Positions 14,935 to 21,736 of a DNA stretch of 21,848 bases are shown piece after piece. Numbering within the stretch: the first letter of the stretch is position 1; each line of letters starts with the position of its first letter. The notes beneath the pieces were generated by a model. It made no database searches and had not been told where the DNA came from. It saw only the letters and a program-made list of their open reading frames with translations. Source of the DNA: Spirochaetaceae bacterium (lineage in GTDB: Bacteria; Spirochaetota; Spirochaetia; Treponematales; Breznakiellaceae); contig JAISZQ010000385.1 in the NCBI GenBank assembly GCA_031269165.1, positions 1-21,848 on the forward strand, read 5' to 3'. Made by a program: the position numbers and the translations under genes.

Positions 14935-14963
14935 GATATAAATCCGCCGGCTTGTCTTGTAAA
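14935..14963 (-). promoter_or_regulatory. Possible promoter of uidA
   Basis: On the reverse strand TTTACA (14963-14958) and TATATC (14940-14935) are 17 bases apart, giving a leader of about 24 bases that holds the GGAGG site. The match is moderate. The 304-base gap to the lipoprotein gene makes a separate promoter reasonable. Confidence 0.4.
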
Positions 14964-15218
14964 ATCTCAGGTCTCCCGGAACCCTCAATTTTTTATAACC
15001 AACGGGCCTCTGGCCCGCAGCCTCACGAACAAATGCCTTTCTTCCGTTCAGTAAAGCCGTTTTGTCTCCCTAAAACCATGCCTCCCGGTTTGTTCCGGGA
15101 GACGGGGAACCGGCAGATGTCCCGATTGATGTTTCCAAATCACGCGCTCATATTCAGTGTATCACATATCGGGCTTGTCGGCCCCCCTGGCCTCGGTCCT
15201 CCAGCCGGCTAAGGCTGG
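14964..15218. other. Gap between lipoprotein gene and uidA, with three stems
   Basis: No gene is seen. Stems are CCAGCC/GGCTGG (15201-15218, across the lipoprotein stop), CTCCCGG/CCGGGAG (near 15084-15103) and CGGGC/GCCCG (near 15003-15017). None has a proper U-run on the reverse strand. On the reverse strand, about 15105-15185 resembles the DNA around the start of the transposase at 21797. Confidence 0.45.
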
Positions 15219-16771
15219 TAGAACTTCTCGCGGCGTTCGTCGATGATTGCCTGTGCGCCTGAGTTCAGCCAGTCCTGGATTCCCGCTTCCCATGTCTTGT
15301 CGAAGTCGGCGGGCTTACAGGTGATGGACTGCGCGAGGAGCACGTTGCCTTTATCGACGAGGGTCTGGGTGTACGCCCCGGCAGCGGACAACGTTACCGG
15401 GATGATGGGATCGGACACCGCGTTGGTCATCGCCAGCGTGTAGGCGTTTTCGATCATGGCGGCGGGCCACGGATAGCCGTTCGCAAGGCCGCGCAGCGTG
15501 AGGTCGGGATCGCCCAGATCAAGCCCGTTGATCGTCAGCGTGAAGTCGATGTTTTGCGGGCTGTTCTGAATCCACGATCCCTCGGCGGTTTTGATTTTCG
15601 GCACGCCGTTCACGATGTCGTGGTTCACCCCTTCCTTGCCGATTTGCAGGAAGTTATAGTTTTCATAACGGGCAAGCCAGTTGATATACCGCAGGGCCGC
15701 CTCCGGGTTTTTCGCCGTTTTCGGGATAAACATGAGCACGCCCGCCGAGTCGTATTTGAGTTTGCGGGTAACGCCGTCCGGACTGGTGATCGGGTCAAAC
15801 GCGATGAGTTCCGCGTCCGGGACATTTTTGCGCAGGTCCGAAAAAATATGGTCGTTTTCACGGTAAATCTTGTCCCAGTCGACGGCAAACGCGCCCACGG
15901 CCCCGGCGCGTACCGGATTCCAGCGTTCCTCCTCGCTCTTTATCAGCACAAACTTAGGATCGATAAGGCCGTCGTTATACATCCGGTTCATGAAACGCAC
16001 GCCTTCTTTATAACCGGGCAAGAGAAAATGCCGGTCGATGGCGACGTTGACCCAGCGTTCTTTCATGCTAAGATTCGGGTCGATGAAGGCGTAACAGATG
16101 GGCTGAACCTCGTAGGCGAGGTTGTTCCCCATGCCGAATGGGATGACCGCCTGACGGCCCACGGCGCCGGGGTCTTTTTCCTTGAACGCGAGCAACGCCC
16201 GGTAAAACTCCTCGGTTGTCTTGGGAACGGGCAGCCCCAGCTTGTCGAGCCAGTCTTTGCGGATGAACATATTCCGGTTTGCGGTGTTCATACGGCGGGC
16301 GGGGACGGCGTAGACCGCCTTGGTTTCCGGGTCTTCGAGACGGCGGATCAGGTCGCGGCCGGGAAGCGCGGGGTCAGGCCCCAGAAAAGCCTTGAGATCG
16401 GCCAGAAGCGGCGAATCCATATACGGCCCCATGTCGAAAAGGCCGCCCAAGTCGCGGTACTGCGCGATTAGTTCCTGCGAATAGGTCAGGCACACGTCAG
16501 GCGGGGTTCCGGCGGCCATCAAGTTGTTGATAGCCACGGTTTCTTCCCAGCGCGGGATGGCGACAAACTCAACCTCGATGTTCTCGTCTTTCAAAACCTT
16601 TTCTTTTATCCACTTCGTCCATTCGTTGTTCGTGGGGTCGGTCTTGCCGCCGTCCGTCCCCCGGTCGAAAACCTCGATTGAGACCTTCGCCACCGTCGCA
16701 ACCGCTTGGTCTTCTTTCTTGCAGGCTCCAACCGCCAACAAAACGCACACGGCAAACAACGTTGTCGCCAT
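15209..16771 (-). CDS. Sugar-type ABC transporter solute-binding lipoprotein
   Basis: The intact frame from the ATG at 16771 gives 520 residues. It has a short signal and lipobox LLAVGAC (Cys17), then an extracellular solute-binding protein (family 1, LplA-like) with AAGTPPDVCLTYSQ, MFIRKDWLDKLGLPVPKTTE, an AALRYINWLARYEN block and a C-terminal WEAGIQDWLNSGAQ. It should bind an oligosaccharide or glycoside outside the membrane. The 16771 start is poor: the signal lacks basic residues and no ribosome site precedes it. A far better start is ATG 16880, with GGAGG and a strong promoter, but it is one base out of frame because of an 11-G run (16835-16845). The frame between the run and 16771 is open and adds a basic n-region (RKRGVNGLWK). 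No permease genes adjoin. Confidence 0.85.
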   Translation of the reverse strand: MATTLFAVCVLLAVGACKKEDQAVATVAKVSIEVFDRGTDGGKTDPTNNEWTKWIKEKVLKDENIEVEFVAIPRWEETVAINNLMAAGTPPDVCLTYSQELIAQYRDLGGLFDMGPYMDSPLLADLKAFLGPDPALPGRDLIRRLEDPETKAVYAVPARRMNTANRNMFIRKDWLDKLGLPVPKTTEEFYRALLAFKEKDPGAVGRQAVIPFGMGNNLAYEVQPICYAFIDPNLSMKERWVNVAIDRHFLLPGYKEGVRFMNRMYNDGLIDPKFVLIKSEEERWNPVRAGAVGAFAVDWDKIYRENDHIFSDLRKNVPDAELIAFDPITSPDGVTRKLKYDSAGVLMFIPKTAKNPEAALRYINWLARYENYNFLQIGKEGVNHDIVNGVPKIKTAEGSWIQNSPQNIDFTLTINGLDLGDPDLTLRGLANGYPWPAAMIENAYTLAMTNAVSDPIIPVTLSAAGAYTQTLVDKGNVLLAQSITCKPADFDKTWEAGIQDWLNSGAQAIIDERREKFYQP

Positions 16772-16834
16772 TTTCCAAAGCCCGTTTACACCGCGTTTTC
16801 GGCAAAAACGCGAATCCGCCCTACCAACTGGGGA

Positions 16835-16845
16835 GGGGGGGGGGG
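16835..16845 (+). repeat. Eleven-G homopolymer in the lipoprotein gene start
   Basis: Eleven G in a row (C on the coding strand) lie between ATG 16880 and the rest of the lipoprotein frame. With 10 or 13 G the well-placed ATG reads straight through into the lipoprotein. With 11, as shown here, it ends early at a TAG. This is the form of a slipped-strand phase switch, but a run-length error in the sequence is equally possible. Confidence 0.75.
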
Positions 16846-16932
16846 CCTTGTACAGACACGACTACTCCAACACTTCTCATATTAACCTCCATGAGAAAAA
16901 AAATATTTAAGGCATCACTGCCTCATGATGAT

Positions 16933-16961
16933 AGTATAGCATATCTTTCAAAAACAGTCAA
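16933..16961 (-). promoter_or_regulatory. Sigma-70-like promoter of the solute-binding lipoprotein
   Basis: On the reverse strand TTGACT (16961-16956) and TATACT (16938-16933) are 17 bases apart. The leader of about 46 bases leads to GGAGG and ATG at 16880, which argues that translation begins there and not at 16771. Confidence 0.75.
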
Positions 16962-16999
16962 GTCCCCTTGCGTGCGATTATTTTTTTCGGTGTATTTGA

Positions 17000-17580
17000 G
17001 GGGAAGTCTCCCCCTGTCAACGACTTAAGAATATTTGTCCGCGAATTGCGAAGCCATATATGGCAATGCGGATTGCGCCATTTGTACCAAAAGGCGTCAC
17101 GGATAAGAGGTGAAGTTGTCATTGCGCGCTTCGCGCGAATGGATAATGAGAAATGGAAAATGGAAAATGAATGGATAAGAGGTGAGGGTGTCATTGCGAG
17201 ACGGCGGCAACATAGTTGCCGTTAGCGGCGAAGCAATCCAGACGGGGGAGGCCCTCACGCAGGATTGCTTCGCTCGGCAATGTGCCGCCCGCTCGCAATG
17301 ACGGGCGGACTTGCCCACAATGACAAAGCAGAGTTGTCATTGCGAACCCGAAGGGTGAAGCAATCCAGACGGGCTTTCTCGCCTGGATTGCTTCGTCGCT
17401 TCGCTTCTCGCAATGACGGGGTCACCTTGCGCCTCGCAATGACAGGGGGCGTCGTCATTGCGAGGGCGTAGCCCGAAGCAATCCAGACGGGGGACGTTCC
17501 CCTTGGATTGCTTCGTTCACTCTCACAAGCGGCCCGCTCGCAATGACAGGCGGCTTGACCCATAGGGGACGGCGGGGCTC
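17000..17580. repeat. Dense repeat field before the ENPP gene
   Basis: An R3 unit (17000-17070, with AAGAATATTTGTCCGCGAAT and CCATATATGG) is followed by a partial GTCATTGCG unit near 17118, GAAAATGG-type units (17137-17172) and three full GTCATTGCGAG palindromes at 17190-17302, 17336-17417 and 17454-17547. The first has the CGGCAAC-ATA-GTTGCCG inner hairpin (17205-17221) on the left arm, the opposite side from the copies at 2555 and 2705. No gene is seen in 16881-17613. Confidence 0.85.
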
Positions 17581-17598
17581 GATTCAGATTGCCGCTTG

Positions 17599-17607
17599 TG
17601 GTAAAAT
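17599..17607 (+). promoter_or_regulatory. Extended -10 box (TGG-TAAAAT) of the ENPP-transporter operon
   Basis: TG at 17599-17600 precedes TAAAAT at 17602-17607. There is no good -35 box, as is usual for extended -10 promoters. Transcription would start at the GTG at 17614, again without a leader. Confidence 0.45.
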
Positions 17608-17613
17608 GGCGGA

Positions 17614-18789
17614 GTGGGAAGGCTCCTTATCATCAGTTTTGACGCCGTGGGCGACCACCTCTTTGATCGGCTGTGTGCCTTTCCCCGTTTTGCCGGGCTT
17701 GTCCGTGAGAGCGCCGTTTCGCGCGCTATCCGCACGGTTTTTCTTTCTAACACCTACCCGGCGCACGCCTCCGTCGTGACCGGCCTTGTTCCCGGCAGTC
17801 ACGGCCTTGTGAGTAATACGGAGGTTTTTCCCCGGCGGCATCCCCGCTGGAACGTTCAGGCGAAGGGGATCCGGGCGCGGACGCTCTGGGAAGAAGCGGC
17901 GGGGCGGGGACTCACGACGGCGGCGGTTCTCTGGCCGGTCACAGGCGGCGCGCGGGAGATCACGTATAACATCCCCGAAATGCTCATCCGGCCCGGCCAG
18001 AACCAGTTGATCGAAAACCTGCGCGCCGGGTCAAAACGTGTGCAGCTTGATCTTTTTGCCCGCTACCGCCGTCTTCTCAACGGGATTGCCCAGCCCGCAC
18101 TGGACCGTTTTGTTACGGCTTGCGCGGCGGCGATTCTCCGGGAAAAGCGGCCCGACCTTACGCTGGTACATTTTACGGCCTACGACACGCTCTGTCACGA
18201 AGGCGGCGAGACTGCGGGGGCAATCGAAAAAGCCTTCACCGCAATGGACGAGAACCTCGGCGCGTTGCTCGACGCGGCGGGGGACGACACGGCGGTGATC
18301 GTGTTTTCCGACCACGCGCAGATCGACGTTCACACCGTCGTTACGCCAAACGACCTGCTCGTCCATCTCGGATTGTTGCAAAAAAACGGCGGCGATTACC
18401 GGCCGGGCGGCGTTTTTTTTGAGTGCGCGGGAGGTTCCGCATTTCTGCACATACCCGGTGGGCGGGCGGCGATTGGACGAGAGGCTATCGAACAAGAGAC
18501 TATCGAACAAATCCGTGAGGCCGTTGCGCGGGAGGAGAGTTTTAACCGATTCCTGACTGTGGAAGAGATGCGGGAAAGCGGGCACGCGGGGCTGCCCTTC
18601 GGGTTTTGCGCGAAACGCGGCTATTGTTACGAGAATTATCCCAAAAAGATCAAGAGTCAGCACGGGTATCCGGCCGATTATGAGCGGTACGCCGTGTTTT
18701 ATCTGGCGCGATGGAAAAACGGCGGGGCGGGACGCGGCGGCAGTCTGCTAGACATCGCGCCGCTTGCAAAGGAGATGTTGACAGTATGA
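17614..18789 (+). CDS. Nucleotide pyrophosphatase/phosphodiesterase (ENPP type)
   Basis: This 391-residue alkaline-phosphatase-fold enzyme begins at GTG. Metal and nucleophile residues are in place: Asp10 in IISFDAVG, Thr47 in FLSNTYPAHAS (nucleophile), Asp191 and His195 in TAYDTLCHEGG, Asp233-His234 in VFSDHAQ, and His350 in KSQHGYPADYERY. Family members cleave nucleotide pyrophosphates, phosphodiesters or phospholipid head groups using two zinc ions. No signal peptide is present, so it is cytoplasmic, unlike most animal ENPPs. It overlaps the UMF1-type transporter gene by four bases, which suggests a shared pathway, possibly import followed by hydrolysis. The substrate is unknown. GTG 17614 is chosen because the fold's first strand follows at once. 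Confidence 0.87.
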   Translation: MGRLLIISFDAVGDHLFDRLCAFPRFAGLVRESAVSRAIRTVFLSNTYPAHASVVTGLVPGSHGLVSNTEVFPRRHPRWNVQAKGIRARTLWEEAAGRGLTTAAVLWPVTGGAREITYNIPEMLIRPGQNQLIENLRAGSKRVQLDLFARYRRLLNGIAQPALDRFVTACAAAILREKRPDLTLVHFTAYDTLCHEGGETAGAIEKAFTAMDENLGALLDAAGDDTAVIVFSDHAQIDVHTVVTPNDLLVHLGLLQKNGGDYRPGGVFFECAGGSAFLHIPGGRAAIGREAIEQETIEQIREAVAREESFNRFLTVEEMRESGHAGLPFGFCAKRGYCYENYPKKIKSQHGYPADYERYAVFYLARWKNGGAGRGGSLLDIAPLAKEMLTV

Positions 18790-20078
18790 AAAGCGCATTA
18801 ACGAAAAAAGAAAAGAGCTGGATCATGTACGACTGGGCAAACTCGGTGTATGCGACCATCATGATGGCGGCGATCTTCCCCGTGTATTTTACCGGGCTGG
18901 TCAACAGGACGGGCGCGGCGGGCGACGCCTGGTGGAGTGCCGGTACCGCCGTCGCGATGGTCATAACGGCGGTGCTGTCCCCCATTGCCGGGGCGGTTGC
19001 CGACTATGCGGGCCACAAGAAAAAACTCTTTGTGTTCTTTCTTGTCTTGGGAACGGCGGCGACCCTCTTGTGCGCCGTTTTTGGGACGTGGCAGGTGATG
19101 CTGGTCTTTACGGTGCTTTCACGGATCGGGTTTTCGACCAGCGTGATGCTGTACGACAGCTTTCTCCCGGACGTGACCACGCCCGAACGGATGGATCATG
19201 TTTCGGGGCTGGGATTCGCCTTCGGCTATATCGGCGGCAGCACGATTCCCTTTGTCGCGAGTATCGCGCTGATTCAATTCGGCGGGCGGTTCGGCATAGA
19301 CGGAACGGCTGCGGTCAAAATCTCCCTCCTTATCACCGCGCTGTGGTGGGCCGGTTTCTCGATCCCCTTCCTCAAAAACGTCACGCAGGTACACAGTGTC
19401 GAAAAACCGGAACGGGCGGTCGTCAAAACAACTTTTGCGGCAATCGCCTGCGCCGCGACAAAAATCTTTCGGTATAAGCCCCTGTTCTTTTTTATCGTCG
19501 CGTATTTCTTCTATATAGACGGCGTGGGCACGATAATCAATATGTCGACCAGTTACGGCGAAACGCTGGGGCTCAACGCGGTGGGCATGATAACGGCCCT
19601 GCTTGTTACCCAGTTGGTCGCGTTCCCCTGTGCGATTCTTTTTGCGAAGTTAAGCGGCCGTTTCGGTTCATTGCGGATGCTGTTCGGCGCGGTCGTGCTC
19701 TATCTTGGCATAAGCGGCGTGGGCTTCGTGATGGGATTCGGCCTCGAAACCGGTCTCTTTGACAAAGACACGGCGCTTGTCCTCTTCTGGGTCCTCGCCG
19801 TGCTCGTCGGCATGGTACAAGGCGGCATTCAGGCCGTGTCGCGCTCCCATTTTGCAAAACTCGTGCCACCCGAAAACGCAGGCGAATTCTTCGGCTTCTT
19901 CGACGTATTCGGCAAATTCGCCTCGGTGATGGGCCCGGCCCTCTACGCGGTGGTAAGGACGGCGACCGGCCGCAGTTCCTTCGCAATCCTCTCAATCGCG
20001 CTGCTCTTCATCGCCGCCCTCGCCGTATTCGCCGCAAAAGGAAAGATCATGAATGGGAATGCCCCCATGGGGAATTGA
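18786..20078 (+). CDS. UMF1/Atg22-type major facilitator transporter
   Basis: From ATG 18786 (overlapping the previous stop as ATGA) the 430-residue protein begins KKEKSWIMYDWANSVYAT, the hallmark of the UMF1 family of the major facilitator superfamily. About twelve hydrophobic segments follow, with a central loop near residues 205-235 separating two six-helix halves. A GGIQAVSRSHFAKLVPPENA stretch late in the chain is also typical. Fungal Atg22 relatives export amino acids from vacuoles, and bacterial substrates are not established. Coupling to the phosphodiesterase suggests a nucleotide-like or phosphorylated cargo, but that is inference. Its end runs directly into GAAAATGG-type repeats. 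Confidence 0.85.
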   Translation: MKSALTKKEKSWIMYDWANSVYATIMMAAIFPVYFTGLVNRTGAAGDAWWSAGTAVAMVITAVLSPIAGAVADYAGHKKKLFVFFLVLGTAATLLCAVFGTWQVMLVFTVLSRIGFSTSVMLYDSFLPDVTTPERMDHVSGLGFAFGYIGGSTIPFVASIALIQFGGRFGIDGTAAVKISLLITALWWAGFSIPFLKNVTQVHSVEKPERAVVKTTFAAIACAATKIFRYKPLFFFIVAYFFYIDGVGTIINMSTSYGETLGLNAVGMITALLVTQLVAFPCAILFAKLSGRFGSLRMLFGAVVLYLGISGVGFVMGFGLETGLFDKDTALVLFWVLAVLVGMVQGGIQAVSRSHFAKLVPPENAGEFFGFFDVFGKFASVMGPALYAVVRTATGRSSFAILSIALLFIAALAVFAAKGKIMNGNAPMGN

Positions 20079-20300
20079 AAATGGTAAATAGAGAATGGAA
20101 AATGAGGGGATCGTCATTGCGAGCCGCGTAGTGGCGAAGCAATCCAGAAAGGGCATAACGCCCTGGATTGCTTCGCTTCGCTCGCAATGACGGGGGCGTT
20201 GATAGGGAACAGGGATTAGGTTTAAGAAGATGAGGGCTGTCGTTGCGGTTGCGGGGATGGCCCTGCGGGGAATGGAAAATGATAAATGGAGAATGGAAAA
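20070..20300. repeat. GAAAATGG units flanking a GTCATTGCGAG palindrome
   Basis: GAATTGAAAATGGTAAATAG (20074) starts within the transporter's last codons. A full palindrome lies at 20113-20191, and further GAATGGAAAATG units at 20268-20300. No gene is seen in 20079-20343. Confidence 0.8.
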
Positions 20301-20343
20301 TGTGTCGCGTCCTGGTTTAAAGTTGTCATGAGGAGAAAGAAAG

Positions 20344-20529
20344 ATGAGGGATGTGGTACGATACAGGCTGGCGGCAAGCAGAAATTCGGATAGGGACAAC
20401 ATAAGCATAAAGCAGTTAAAATGTTTTAAGACGACCGCCAAAAATGCCCTTGCTTTGACTGATGAGCACGTGAAAAAACTGCTGGAAACAGGGAAATATA
20501 AGGAGTTGCGTTATGGGAAAACAGTATAG
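20344..20529 (+). pseudogene. 3' remnant of a RelE/HigB-type toxin gene
   Basis: The frame contains SDRDNISIKQLKCFKTTAKN and ends LLETGKYKEL, matching the last 45 or so residues of the toxins at 20791 and 3466 (SNRDNISVKQLKGFK; SDRANIGQREKRDFK). Everything before it, including the LGGGVYK and GKSGG core, is gone. The first 14 codons are unrelated. The toxin cannot be active. It overlaps the short antitoxin gene that follows, as in the intact copy. Confidence 0.75.
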
Positions 20530-20677
20530 AGATGAGATGTCCGAAGTTTGCCTCGATATGATGAAAGATATGTATACCATAGGCGCGGTAAACGAAGAAG
20601 AAATGAGGGAATTCGAGGAAGACTGCTTCGCGGAAGAGCCTGAAGAAGCGGCGGAGGCACTGTCTGTTGTCGCCTGA
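20513..20677 (+). CDS. Short antitoxin-like protein next to the dead toxin
   Basis: A 54-residue acidic protein, MGKQYRDEMSEVCLDMMKDM then YTIGAVNEEEMREFEEDC, ending in a Glu/Ala tail. It is about two-thirds identical to the protein at 21152 and shares the MREF/MREYD plus Cys pattern with the one at 2903. No helix-turn-helix is present. With its toxin destroyed it is an orphan, yet its frame is intact, which suggests recent duplication or a kept function, such as protecting against the intact copy next door. It is preceded by AAGGAG (near 20500) with somewhat long spacing. Confidence 0.6.
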   Translation: MGKQYRDEMSEVCLDMMKDMYTIGAVNEEEMREFEEDCFAEEPEEAAEALSVVA

Positions 20678-20746
20678 ACGGTTAAAGCCGGGGTTGGCGC
20701 GTTGTTGCGGCTTTTCCCCGCCTTGAAAACGATGTGCTACGAAGGC

Positions 20747-20785
20747 TTGTTTTCTTCTTCCCTTTGGGTTATACTGAAAGAGGAG
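20747..20785 (+). promoter_or_regulatory. Possible promoter and RBS of the intact RelE/HigB-type toxin gene
   Basis: TTGTTT at 20747-20752 and TATACT at 20770-20775 are 17 bases apart. GAGGAG at 20780-20785 sits five bases before the GTG at 20791 and fixes that start. The predicted transcript start (about 20782) falls inside the GAGGAG, so the promoter or the ribosome site may not be used as drawn. Confidence 0.4.
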
Positions 20786-20790
20786 CGATA

Positions 20791-21165
20791 GTGCGGATAT
20801 TCAAAAACCAGTGGTTTTCACGCTTTGTGGAAAAAGAAGGCATATTTGACGATGAGTTGAAAGATGCGGTGCGCCTGCTTGAGGCTGGACGAAGTGACGC
20901 TGATTTGGGCGGCGGGGTCTATAAGCTCAGGTTGGCACGTTTCGGCGGCGGTAAGTCCGGCGGTTACCGGGTAATCGTGTTTTTTAAGAGCGGGAAACGG
21001 GCGTTCTTTGTGTACGGTTTCGCCAAGTCGAACAGGGACAACATAAGCGTGAAGCAGTTAAAAGGTTTTAAACTAGCCGCAAGAGTCGCTTTTTCATATA
21101 ACGAGGAGCAACTCCATGAACGGTTAATGGACTATATAAGGAGATTTATCCATGAAACAGTATAG
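20791..21165 (+). CDS. RelE/HigB-type toxin, intact copy
   Basis: The GTG start with GAGGAG gives 124 residues: VRIFKNQWFSRFVEKEGIFD, then ADLGGGVYKLRLARFGGGKS, GGYRVIVFFKSGKRAFFVYG and FAKSNRDNISVKQLKGFK. All blocks of the family are kept, so this is probably an active ribosome-linked mRNA interferase or a close relative. The C-terminus is longer and more charged than in the copy at 3466. Its last 14 bases overlap the antitoxin gene at 21152. It is closer in sequence to the dead copy just upstream than to the one at 3098, so the two arose by tandem duplication. Confidence 0.82.
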   Translation: MRIFKNQWFSRFVEKEGIFDDELKDAVRLLEAGRSDADLGGGVYKLRLARFGGGKSGGYRVIVFFKSGKRAFFVYGFAKSNRDNISVKQLKGFKLAARVAFSYNEEQLHERLMDYIRRFIHETV

Positions 21166-21313
21166 AGATGAAATCGCAATGGTATGCCATGAAATAGTGA
21201 AGGACGGGTACAGTGCCGGACTTGTCAGTGAAGAGGAACTGAGGGAATTCGAGGACGACTGCTTCGCGGAAGAGTCTGAAGAAGCGGCGGAGGCACTGCC
21301 TGTCGTCGCCTGA
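21152..21313 (+). CDS. Short antitoxin-like protein paired with the intact toxin
   Basis: A 53-residue acidic protein, MKQYRDEIAMVCHEIVKDGY, then SAGLVSEEELREFEDDC and FAEESEEAAEALPVVA. AAGGAG at 21137-21142 supports the ATG at 21152, inside the end of the toxin gene. It keeps the N-terminal dimer or toxin-binding part of HigA-like antitoxins but has no helix-turn-helix. The following CGCCTGAACGGTTAAAGCCG is the same after the copy at 20513, marking the unit of duplication. It probably neutralises the toxin at 20791. How the operon would be repressed without a DNA-binding domain is unclear. Confidence 0.62.
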   Translation: MKQYRDEIAMVCHEIVKDGYSAGLVSEEELREFEDDCFAEESEEAAEALPVVA

Positions 21314-21471
21314 ACGGTTAAAGCCGGGGGTGGGCACGCTACCCAGGCTCGGATAGGCCCCGTGCTTGTGCGCACGCCCGGGGTCGTCCGTGAACGCGCT
21401 TTGAGGCGTGCCGCTCGCGTACGGACGGGGGCGGGTGGCGTTTGACACGCAACCCACCGTATTTTTTACCG

Positions 21472-21736
21472 TTACTTCCCCGGCACCGCAATCAGCGTGT
21501 CGTCCGTGGTGCTAATTTTTCCGCCGCCAGTCTGGGAGACGCCGCCTTGCGTGTATGTACCGCCCCTGCCCTACTTCGCCGTGTCCTCCCTGCCTACCTC
21601 ACTGTCCATACTTAACGACATATAGTGACTCCCCGCGCACTGTTGGCGAGGCTTGCATCTGTCCCGGCGGGAAGGCTGTCGGCTTTACCGTAAATCGTAC
21701 CGCCTTCCATGATGAACACACATCCGCCGCCTAGGA
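21472..21736 (-). pseudogene. 3' part of a Gly-rich repetitive surface-type protein gene, decayed
   Basis: Reading on the reverse strand, 21736 downward gives GGGCVFIMEGGTIYGKADSL then PAGTDASLANS. A frameshift follows (LYVVKYGQ in another frame near 21620), then a TAG, and then GGTYTQGGVSQTGGGKIS with TDDTLIAVPGK and stop at 21474-21472. Such Gly-Gly-Thr repeats and endings belong to long beta-helix-like surface proteins that I associate with gut treponemes. The rest of the gene is missing because the insertion sequence begins about 21735. Confidence 0.6.

Noticed and set aside
15554..16471. 305-codon open frame on the forward strand
   Set aside because: It is antisense to the solute-binding lipoprotein, whose motifs are clear. 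No ribosome site or domain is seen here.
17190..17547. Regularly repeated units that might be a CRISPR array
   Set aside because: The units are 80-115-base palindromes with variable centres, not short identical repeats with uniform spacers, and no cas gene is present.
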